A program made the position numbers and the translations under genes. The notes below the pieces were generated by a model that did not search any database, was not told where the DNA came from, and was given only the letters and a program-made list of their open reading frames with translations. 64,000 nucleotides of DNA from Chrysomallon squamiferum (Eukaryota; Mollusca; Gastropoda; Neomphalida; Peltospiridae): assembly GCA_012295275.1 (NCBI GenBank), contig CM022665.1, positions 2,313,167-2,377,166 on the forward strand, read 5' to 3'. This document shows positions 54,016 to 64,000 of the stretch, in pieces; within the stretch, counting starts at the first letter, position 1; each line of letters starts with the position of its first letter.

Positions 54016-56378
54016 AATTTCTTCAAGAAATGAAAATATTAAAACAAATCATTATTTCGTGTTTAACAACTGAAATAAATTTTAAAATTTTAGTTACGAA
54101 ACAACAACAAAATAATAATAATAATAAACAGAAAAAAATAACAACAAAAATACCGAAAACAAAACAAGCCTAAAAAAACCCACCTCAAAACAAACAACTA
54201 AAATAAACCAAGCTGTTTTAAAATTCACTAAGTTATTCATGTCATAAATCAGACATCTGACTTTCTTCTTATTTATGTAATGGTTGAAATATATAGATGT
54301 TGACCCATGAGAATCAGTACGATTGGCTTAATACACTGGACAGACCTGTTGTTTCATAAACCACTCGTTTTATGATGAACTTGTTTTCAGAAAGAAATAT
54401 ATATTAAAAGACAAATGATTTAAGTGTAAAACATTCACGTGATTGTTCGTTTGAAGATGAAAGTGCTGTACTTATAATATATAACAATTGTCAGAAAAAC
54501 AAATGTTTCTTTGATATATATATATATATATAAATCTATAACACATTTTACTTTGCATATATTTATTTATTTACTGTTTTACTGTTTTATTGTATTGTAA
54601 AAATGTTTATTAAGACATTCTGACTTCAGGTAAAACACTAAACAATTAAAATGTTCAGGTTGTTATTTCAGTATTGCCTTCATATATATATATGTATGTA
54701 TGCATATGTGTATAGAGAAAGAGGGAGTGAGAGAGAGAGATATTTTGATTTTGATATTGATATTAAAATGGTTGGGATATCATATTTGTTAAACGTCAGA
54801 TCTCTAGTTCCATCAGAATATTTAGCCAAAGGATCTTTCAGATTTCTCTCTCAGAACATGTTCATATATTTTTATTTGGTCAAATGAGGATTGAGCAATA
54901 ACCCTATGAGTCATCATCACTCAATCAGGAGATCATCAGATCATTGTTGTTTTTTTTTGCACGATTTTACCAAACCCACAATGTCACGATACGCACCGGA
55001 TGAAATTAAAACAGTTTCGAAGGTTCTGCTGTACGAGATTTAAAACCAGTGTGAATAAACATTGGTATTTCATTTTCCTTTTGGTTTCCTTGCTGTTAAC
55101 TATCTCAAGAAGTTGGAGACAGTGTGACACCAGTAGTTGGTTGATGTGACCTAGTTATTTAGTTTATACATGTGAGACCCAGAAACACTGATACCGTATT
55201 CCCTCACTTACAACAGCATGCCACTGTAAAAAATACAGTTTTCAGTTTGACCGTATATTCCTCAGACTTTGATGGTAATAAATTTATATAATCTTAATGC
55301 AGAAAAATTCCATTTTTCCTTGCTTATAAAGGCCTGACATTATAAACATGGATGCTGCTGAAAGTTAAATGTAAACTTTTTTTCTGAAAAACAAAATATG
55401 CCGTTATAAATTAGCAAATGCTGAGAATACTGATCGCTGTAAAAACAAAATACAACGTAAATTAAAATTAAAATACAACATAGATTTCAAACAAAATTTT
55501 AAGTTTCCTTATTAACAGTAACAATGCACGTACATTTTTGTTCAGTTAAAATCTAACTATGATAATTAAATTTAATAATAAGAGGGGGAAAAAAAAAGTA
55601 TACGGGTGCTTACATTATATTGAAAGTTGTTAGGTTTGTTGAAATAAAGCCAAAAAAGAAATCCATATTCTTCAGTGATGCTACACACTTCAGCGTAATC
55701 TGATTTTAATGTAATACTGTAATAATGTGTGATTGTTGTAAGCAATGTGGTTTTAATGTAATAGGTTTTTAAAAGAAATTAGCTTAATTTTTAACTTGAT
55801 GGTTAACCATTTTTATTTTCAGAACATTGATTTTTGAGATTTTCATGTTGGAGACTTTTAAAAAAAAAATTAAAATTTGCAGATGATTTTTGATTCATGG
55901 AAAACCTTTTCTGGTATATAAAAAAAAATCTTAAATTTGCAGCAACAAATATAAAAATCTCAACAAAAACATTAACAAAAAACCATAGAATGTTCATCCT
56001 GTACTGTATATGTGCTGCTGATTTATATTTTTTCTGAACCTTTTATAACTTAGTTTCAGTTTCTGAGCATTTTTATTATAATCATTCATTAATTATTAAA
56101 ACAAAAATATTTTCAGACTTACAACATTATTTCATTTACACTACTTCTTTTTAAGCCCAATTTTTTGTCTTTCTTTTTTTTTTTTTTTTTTTTTCTCTTT
56201 CATGTGCTTTTAGTACAGTTTTTCTTTTGTTATTTTCAGTTTCCTGAACACGGTTTCTACAACCTAGTTGACAAGATTCTGTTGTTCCGACATGATGGTA
56301 CCAGTGACAATGTTCTCAATCTCATTTCTGATGCCAATCATGTCTATGAAGGTTGCCTTGTTGAAGTCGTTCTCTCAG
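51867..56378 (+). CDS. PRKD: Protein kinase D (PRKD) N-terminal exons 1-2, 3' partial
   Basis: Exon 1 is 51867-52019 (51 codons) and exon 2 is 56240-56378, joined by a 4.2-kb GT/AG intron in phase 0. Exon 2 ends one base into a codon. The 97 residues seen match the N-terminal ubiquitin-like dimerisation domain of protein kinase [13 protein letters not shown] (human PRKD1 has FHLQIGLSREP), [32 protein letters not shown] and TSDNVLNLI...[10 protein letters not shown]. PKDs are diacylglycerol-activated Ser/Thr kinases acting at the Golgi and in stress signalling. The C1, PH and kinase domains are not in the window; I found no third exon up to 64000. MTENVTESS (51867) was chosen as start for family length; an in-frame Met at 51789 exists. 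Which vertebrate paralogue (PRKD1/2/3) it corresponds to cannot be decided. Confidence 0.92.
52896..53262. repeat. 40-bp minisatellite in PKD intron 1
   Basis: The unit is ATTACATTATTCACACAAAA followed by TTAGTGATCTGAATCAAA and two or so more bases. About six near-identical 40-bp copies lie at 53023-53262, and shorter, more diverged ones start at 52896. Variation is mostly in the last ten bases. Confidence 0.9.
53981..54014. repeat. Poly-A tract in PKD intron 1
   Basis: 34 consecutive A, preceded by a T-rich run (53953-53961). The flanking DNA is A-rich, and no retrotransposed body is recognised next to it. Confidence 0.95.
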
Positions 56379-57706
56379 GTATTCTAGTTGAAGCTATTAC
56401 TGTTTTAATCTTCGTTATTATTTATTGTTCTTTTTGTTGCTATTAGTACTTGTTTTATGTCATTATTTTTTTTTTTTTTATATATTTTTATTAGTATTTT
56501 ATATTTATTACTATTACTTTTTTTTAAATTTATATTATTTCTTTTATTATTGTTATTTTAATAGCTCTTATTATTGCTGTTTTATGTTTTGTTATTGTTT
56601 GATTTTCAGTATTTTTATTTGACGTTTTAATTTTATTATTGTTGTTGTGTGTTATACATGTTTATAAAAAATAAAATTACAAAATCCCTGACCGATGAAA
56701 AATGAACCAGTAATTGCTGAACATGGTGGACAGATCCCATCATTTGATATTTTAGATTTTGAAAAAAAAAATTTTTGTCAGACTTTCTTTTGTTTTTTTT
56801 TTCTTCTTTTTTCTTTGTTTTTTTTTTGTGATATGCGTGTATGTGTGTGTTTCATACACAGGTAACAAAAAGTTAAAAAACAAAGATAATTTAATCTTTC
56901 TTTTCCTTCAAAACAGAGGTAAACTGTTTTTTAATTTATTTATATAATTTGATTATTATTACCATTTTTAAAGTTAAACATTACATGAATATAATTTTAA
57001 ATTACATGAACACTAGAAACAAAAACTGCATTTTAAAAGAAAAAGAAGTCTGCCCAATACTTTCAAACATCAAACCAACTTGAACGTCAAAAAGAACAAT
57101 ACTAGAGAATCACTAAATACAATTCCAAGGAACACAGAAAAAAACACAACTCCAGTTATACTGTAATCAGAAAGGCTGTGGATTGAGGATGATATAAAGC
57201 ATAAATTTATATTAAAGATAAAATAATCAAAATAATATATATTTAATATTAAATATATATATAAATTTGTAACTCGACATCCTGCAGGTTAGGTATTTTT
57301 TATACTGCTTCCATCAGAAGATTGTGTCTGTGATATCTATATATCTGACTTGGCCAGAGAGCTTTGTCCATGACTGGATTCAGTATATTAACCTTTTAAT
57401 CGGTATATACTCAGGCAAATGTTGTATCAGCGTGTATGTTTCTTTTGTTTTGCTGATCATAGTAAAACTAAAGACTGCCCACATCTTCCTTTTCTTACAG
57501 AAAGTCATTTCAGTTCCTTTACAACCAGGGGTAATATGAGCAACATTAATCTCAGTGTGTGTGTGCTTTTATTAAGAAAATAATTAGATCTGATAACAAC
57601 ATTTTAGTATTGATCAGCAGGTGATTTCACCTGTGTCCACCATATTTGTTAATTAATCAGTGAAATTTCTGTCACCAAATGAATACAATATGTAGGTGTA
57701 TTTGTT

Positions 57707-57761
<55 letters not shown>

Positions 57762-58726
57762 CACTGTAAAATAATTTCTAAAACAAAATTGATTATAGAA
57801 TACAAATACTCACAAACAAAAAGGCAGATACATATATATGTTTAAGAAATATTATCAGTTACTGTTTTTGCAAAAACCAAAGAAATAAAGGATAAAGTTC
57901 TCTTTGATTTGATAGATGATCTTTTATAAAAAAAAAAAAAAAAAAAAAAAAAATTAAAGGTTAAAGGAAATACTAAAAAACATCTAAAATCAGTTTTCTG
58001 AACATGATTTTTAAAATGACCAATACATTAGTAATTTTCAAGGTCCATTTTCCAGATACAAAACATCATCTTCCATTCATTTATCACAGTTAATATAACT
58101 GTTTTACTACTTGTGTTGCCTTGATACATTATGGAAATAATATATTATTGCTTTAGTTAGCAACATTAATGTTTCAATACCAACAAACGGGGCATCATAA
58201 AAAAAGAATTATATGTTTTTTGTGTATGATGTTGTTTTTCTTTGGACATGATCATTATTGCAAACAGTAAAGATCTTAATACATGTATTTGGCATGTAAG
58301 CAACATACTAAAACTGTATATGAACTGAAATATTTACAGTAACACCATATCCCAAAATGGTAGAATAATACATAGGTGGGTTTTTATTTATATAATTGGA
58401 TACACTATTTATTTTGTTTGAATTGTTCTGTGTCTGTCTGTCTGTCTGTCTCTTTATTTTTATGTCTACAGCTTTTAAGTTGTGCACTGATAAACAGAAA
58501 GATGCCTTTCATTTTGATGTTGAAGGTGTTAATGGGTTAATACATTGACACGACATCAATCAGGTGTTATTTTTTTAATATGATGGCTGTGTTGTTATTG
58601 GTGAAATGGTATCTTGATTGTTAATGCAGGTGGGACACACAATACAACTCCTGGTTAATGCGTTGCAGATCCAGCTCCCAAGTGGATGTATTGTTTTGAC
58701 ATGTGGCTGGCTCAGTTACAGATCAC
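56379..58726. other. PKD intron 2, first part
   Basis: No exon is seen. The start of the intron is strongly T-rich (56400-56640) and gives spurious Phe/Tyr-rich ORFs. It also holds the CT microsatellite and a 26-base poly-A (57928-57953). Confidence 0.5.
57708..57758. repeat. (CT)n microsatellite in PKD intron 2
   Basis: About 25 uninterrupted CT units. Confidence 0.97.
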
Positions 58727-60296
58727 CTAACTGTTGTCACTACATACAAAACACACTGCAAACTTATTAAAATTTCTGTTATGTACAGTGTTATTTGTCA
58801 CTAACTGTTGTCACTACATACAAAACACACTGCAAACTTATTAAAATTTCTGTTATGTAGACAGTTATTTGTCACTAACTGTTGTCACTACATACAAAAC
58901 ACACTGCAAACTTATTAAAATTTCTGTTATGTAGACAGTGTTATTTGTCACTAACTGCTGTCACTACATACAAAACACACTGCAAACTTATTAAAATTTC
59001 TGTTATGTAGACAGTGTTATTTGTCACTAACTGCTGTCACTACATACAAAACACACTGCAAACTTATTAAAATTTCTGTTATGTAGACAGTGTTATTTGT
59101 CACTAACTGCTGTCACTACATACAAAACACTGCAAACTTATTAAAATTTCTGTTATGTAGACAGTGTTATTTGTCACTAACTGCTGTCACTACATACAAA
59201 ACACACTGCAAACTTATTAAAATTTCTGTTATGTAGACAGTGTTATTTGTCACTAACTGCTGTCACTACATACAAAACACTGCAAACTTATTAAAATTTC
59301 TGTTATGTACACAGTGTTATTTGTCACTAACTGCTGTCACTACATACAAAACACTGCAAACTTATTAAAATGTCTGTTATGTACACAGTGTTATTTGTCA
59401 CTAACTGCTGTCACTACATACAAAACACACTGCAAACTTATTAAAATTTCTGTTATGTACACAGTGTTATTTGTCACTAACTGCTGTCACTACATACAAA
59501 ACACTGCAAACTTATTAAAATTTCTGTTATGTAGACAGTGTTATTTGTCACTAACTGCTGTCACTACATACAAAACACTGCAAACTTATTAAAATGTCTG
59601 TTATGGACACAGTGTTATTTGTCACTAACTGCTGTCACTACATACAAAACACACTGCAAACTTATTAAAATTTCTGTTATGTACACAGTGTTATTTGTCA
59701 CTAACTGCTGTCACTACATACAAAACACTGCAAACTTATTAAAATTTCTGTTATGTACAGTGTTATTTGTCACTAACTGCTGTCACTACATACAAAACAC
59801 TGCAAACTTATTAAAATTTCTGTTATGTAGACAGTGTTATTTGTCACTAACTGCTGTCACTACATACAAAACACACTGCAAACTTATTAAAATTTCTGTT
59901 ATGTAGACAGTGTTATTTGTCACTAACTGCTGTCACTACATACAAAACACACTGCAAACTTATTAAAATTTCTGTTATGTACACAGTGTTATTTGTCACT
60001 AACTGCTGACACTACATACAAAACACTGCAAACTTATTAAAATTTCTGTTATGTACACAGTGTTATTTGTCACTAACTGTTGTCACTACATACAAAACAC
60101 TGCAAACTTATTAAAATGTCTGTTATGTAGACAGTGTTATTTGTCACTAACTGCTGTCACTACATACAAAACACTGCAAACTTATTAAAATTTCTGTTAT
60201 GTACACAGTGTTATTTGTCACTAACTGTTGTCACTACATACAAAACACTGCAAACTTATTAAAATGTCTGTTATGTACACAGTGTTATTTGTCACT
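58727..60296. repeat. 74-76-bp minisatellite, about 21 units, in PKD intron 2
   Basis: The unit runs CTAACTGCTGTCACTACATA, CAAAACACACTGCAAACTTA, TTAAAATTTCTGTTATGTAG, ACAGTGTTATTTGTCA. Copies differ at four places: GCTG/GTTG, ACACAC/ACAC (a 2-bp indel), TTTCTG/TGTCTG, and GTAG/GTAC/GGAC before ACAG. Three or so decayed copies continue to about 60480. Because 74 and 76 are not multiples of three, the open frames through the array (59305-60453) shift with the indels and are not genes. Confidence 0.97.
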
Positions 60297-61420
60297 ATAT
60301 TTAAATACACCCGAACATTTATTAAAATTTTGTTTATGTAAACTACAGGTTTGTCACAACATAAAAACACACTGTAAATGTACTAAAATTTCAGTTACTA
60401 CAAAGTGCTGTTTATCAGTGTTTAAACACATTATACATTTATATAAAAAATAATAATACTGTTATGTACAAAGTATTGTTTAGTAGATATGTCTAAACAC
60501 ATACATTTATAAAGAGAAATTTTATGAAATATCTTAAGTTGAATGTGTGTGTGTGTGTGTTTACATGAATATCTATGTGTACCTGTATTTTTACGCATAT
60601 ATGTAAATATTTATGAATGTAAATGTGTGTAATACTTGTTTTTGTAATGCAACATGTAAATAATCCTTTATGTGATCCATCTTACTTTTGAACAAATTCA
60701 TGTTTTACTTCACATTTCAAAACAAATAGAACTAATAGTTTATAAAAAGAAAATCTTGTTTTAACTTCAAAAGGAATTGCTGCAGATGTTTTGGTGTGGC
60801 TGAAATACACTGTGACAGTATTTTCTTCCTTTCCATTTAAACATTTTTTTTAACTTAGACATAAACATGAAATACTTTAGAATGTAGACTGTAAATAGCT
60901 TATTTTATCAAATCAGTAATTTTTTTTAATATTTATTTATTTTTTTTTTTTTTATTTATAGTGTGTATTCAGTAGTTTGTGAAAAGGGAATTTAACCAGT
61001 TTTTTTTTTACATCTATTATGCAGTTTGTTTAACTTTTCCTTTAACTATGTGTTTTTTTTTTTTTAAAACTACATTCAGCAGTTTAACATTTACTTAACT
61101 AACTTTTGTTGGTTTTTAAACTTTTTAATTTTTAATTTAAAATCTTTATTCATACATTCATACATTTATATAAACTTTACAATTAAATCAAATTAATTAA
61201 GTACATTTAATTATTAAATGTGATACTGTAATACTGTGTGACAGTTAAATTACAAGAGTTAAACTATATTAAATTTGATAAATAAAAATAAATAGAAAAA
61301 CTCTTTACACACATATTAAAGGTATAACTACCAACTAATAACTGTATCTTTGGTTTCAGATATTTTTACATAGTTATTTGATGAGACATAATCCTTAATG
61401 AATAAATGTTCTTTATTTGA

Positions 61421-64000
61421 CTAAGTCATGTGTATGTAAAGAGTATTTAACATTTCATTAAATATTCTGTCACACAAAATAACACAGTCTAATAATATAC
61501 CTTTTACAAGATAAATATTTCTACGTTTGTTAATCTTACAGGTGAAAAAAAGTAACTGAAGAAATCTTGCATGTGAATCATTATTATTGTAACCAAATAA
61601 TATCCACACTCTAAATTCTTCAGGACTAAAATCTTTGTGTTTTTAAAGAAATATGTTAATATGTTAGATCTATATTTAAACAAGGGAATCAATCTAGGAC
61701 AGTCTAAAAACCAGTGTTCAGTATTTTCTGTTAAAAAAACCCACATACTAAACATACAGGTGAATCAGATTTTCAGATTTTAAATAATGTATTTTTAGAC
61801 CACAAAATATGTGCCAGTTTAAAATCTTGATCTATAATAACATTCGTATTATAATTTGAATTAATATTTATCCGTATTTTTTCCATATCAACATTATATC
61901 ATAAATTTTCCCATAATTTCAAAATATTTGTCTATTAATATAGTATAACAAAATTTAGAAGTAAACCCTATAGGTTGTTACTATATTACCTCCATTTCTA
62001 AAAGATAGATTTTCAAAAGACATTTTTTCTTTATTAGACATTTCAACTTCTATTACACTCTTCCATTCTTGTGGATTGGCTTGTAAAATAAATTTGTACA
62101 TCTTTGAAAGGCTTTTTTTCTTTAATTTGTGAAAAATATTCATGTATCGTTTCAATACTAGCTTGACAGGTAAGAATCATCTGGAATAACAGTAAACAAT
62201 GTCATAAGCTGTACATATGCCAGATTTAATATATGTCTTGGCCATAACTACATTGAGGCAAATGCCTCATACAAAAATTGACAATTTTAAAACAAACAAA
62301 TTTCGTTCAACAATATAGCTGGGCCCAGCATCAGATGGAAGTCTTCTAAAGTGTTACCAGAGACATTAATGTAATTGCTTTTAATTCTTCTGGTGTTTGT
62401 TTAGTGCACAACTTGTGTACATGGATTTCAAAATACTCCCTCTTGCCTGGTAAAGTAGAAAATACGAATATTAAATCATAGAAAGTTGTGATTACTGAAC
62501 TAGGAAAAAGATGCCAGGAAATGTCTAGAATCAAGGATTTCCATTTTTCAAGTTGTTTTTTGAATTAAGTGTTTCTGTTTCATTTCAAAAAGAGTCTAGT
62601 TACGGCCATGTATATATATATATATCATATTTTATTAATTTATTATTTAACCTTATTAGATAATTATTAAACAATTGGTACATAAGTATTTGTTCTATCG
62701 TAGTGGACTGAAGTCTTCCATTTTCACTTACCTTGTTAAATGGTAATAACAATTCAGCTTAAACTGGAGGTAGTGAACATAAATCACGTTTGTCATGTTT
62801 CATAATAAATACACTTTCTTTCTGTTACTATATCGTAAAAGAAAATATGTCTAAACATATAGATTTACATTTTTGATCAAAAAAAGTTTTTTTTAACCAT
62901 TTTAACTTAAAAGCTTGACTTCTCAAGTCGGTATTTGGGAAATTAAGACCTACTTTATTTAGCTTTTCCAATTATTGTGTTATATTTTTTTTGAAATATT
63001 TTTTCAACTCATAAAAAAATTTTGAAAATTAATTTGTTTAATTTTATTTCTGCCCATTTTGGAATTCTGTACATTTAAAATATACCAAATTCATGATACT
63101 AAAAGCATACTGTTAACTACAGACCTACCATTTAATGTTAATTTGCATATTTTCCACACATTCAAAATACTTTCTATTTAACTTTTCTCTGTTTGGCCTG
63201 ATAAACAAACCTAGCATGCACACAGCGTGATTTTTAATCTGTACTGGAATAACATCAAAGAAACTCCAGTTCTGTATTAATAATTGTGACAGTTGCCCCT
63301 GAACAGGCACAATATCGGGATGCCATTTTGAAAGTATTTACTGGTCATCTTGTAATGTTAGGTTTACATCATCAGCATTTTCATAAATTAAAGAGGTAAC
63401 ATCGGAATTTTTAAATTTTAATTTTCTTAATTTTAGAATGCTTTAATAAAATATTTAAATGTCCATTAACTACGATACATAAAATAGCAGATAATGGGCA
63501 TTCTTGTCTAACAGAACATTCTCTTATAAAGAATTTAGATAAATGACCATTACATTTAATAGTACTTGATATATCTTTGTATAATATTTTGATCCAGCTT
63601 AAAAATTGTTCTCCAAATATTTTTAAAAATCGAAACAAAGATCACATGATACTCTGTCAAATGCTTTCTCAAAGTCAGTATTAAGTAAATATAAAGGTAT
63701 ATTCTCATATTCAGCGTAATTTATAATGTCTCTTATCACAGCAATATTTTCTGATATGTCTCTACCAGGAACAGAACTTTTTTTTTTTTTCTGGAGATAT
63801 AATTGAGTCAAGAGTTAATTTTATTCTTAATACTAAAACTCTGGCTATAATTTTGTAATCTACATTAACTGAACTGATTGTCTCCAATTTTTCAAAAATC
63901 TTTTTATCACCTTTATTTAAAAAAAAAAAAATAATGAAGTAACACCTCTCTTCATAGTTTTTGATATTTCACTTTTGTCTTCAATATTTTTAACAATTTT
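61421..64000 (-). mobile_element. Decayed Tx1/L1-like LINE, 5' part outside the window
   Basis: Read on the minus strand from 64000 down, the order is that of a LINE ORF2. RT fingers/palm: GRDISENIAVIRDIINYAEY then LNTDFEKAFDRV (63.65-63.8 kb). Next come FLSWIKILYKDISSTIKCNG and CSVRQECPLS (63.45-63.65 kb), in place of the usual RGVRQGCPLS. The catalytic Y/FADD region survives as NADD (63368-63376, Ala-Asp-Asp intact). A post-RT segment CMLGLFIRPNREKLNRKYFE lies near 63.2 kb, and a distal ENTEHWFLDCPRL motif near 61.7 kb resembles the TEH..WDCP box of this class. Many stops and frameshifts show it is inactive. It lies antisense in PKD intron 2. Confidence 0.8.

Noticed and set aside
56165-56947. 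Phe/Tyr-rich ORFs after PKD exon 2
   Set aside because: Poly-T rich intron start; only the part at 56240-56378 is a real exon.
59305-60453. ORFs of 84-122 codons repeating a VLFVTNCCHYIQNTANLLK-like motif
   Set aside because: They are translations of the minisatellite. The unit is not a multiple of three and the frame is kept only by chance through the 2-bp indels.

Overview
This is an AT-rich, intron-rich animal nuclear DNA window. Genes are split by GT/AG introns, there are dense microsatellites (TA, AC/GT, GA/CT, TAA), two minisatellites, TIR-type miniature elements and a decayed Tx1/L1-like LINE. The protein sequences (HSP90 ending ...[23 protein letters not shown]30, WDR20, PKD) are bilaterian. 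HSP90 and the general genome texture look more lophotrochozoan (mollusc-like) than insect. That placement is an inference; the species cannot be read from the sequence.

Layout. (1) 1-6.18 kb: AT-rich with no confident gene, probably including the 3'UTR of the WDR20 gene. (2) 6.2-11.0 kb, minus: WDR20 homologue, four coding exons. (3) 11-15 kb: repeat-rich intergenic DNA ending in a heat-shock-element array. (4) 15.4-19.9 kb, plus: cytosolic HSP90 with a non-coding exon 1 and eight coding exons, 722 aa. (5) 21.5-26.0 kb, minus: stathmin-domain protein of STMND1 type with a lipidation-type N-terminus, seven exons, 271 aa. (6) 26-33.4 kb: intergenic, with a decayed coding-like stretch at 30.7-32.2 kb and a candidate MITE. 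(7) 33.4-36.6 kb, plus: FAU (FUBI-S30 ribosomal fusion), followed by a duplicated piece of its own intron 4 that carries a TTAA-flanked 530-bp MITE. (8) 42.0-44.4 kb, minus: Rab15-like GTPase, seven exons, 223 aa. (9) 48.2-49.0 kb, minus: a two-exon, 132-aa protein that is essentially a single PH domain ending in a CaaX box. (10) 51.7-64 kb, plus: promoter and first two coding exons of a protein kinase D gene. Its very large introns hold a 40-bp and a 74-76-bp minisatellite and an antisense LINE; the rest of the gene lies beyond the window.

The genes do not form one pathway, but their order is informative. WDR20 and HSP90 stand head to head, as WDR20 and HSP90AA1 do on human chromosome 14, and RAB15 and PRKD1 are on the same human chromosome. 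Exon boundaries were reconstructed by hand from splice consensus, reading-frame continuity and remembered family sequences; no alignment program was used.
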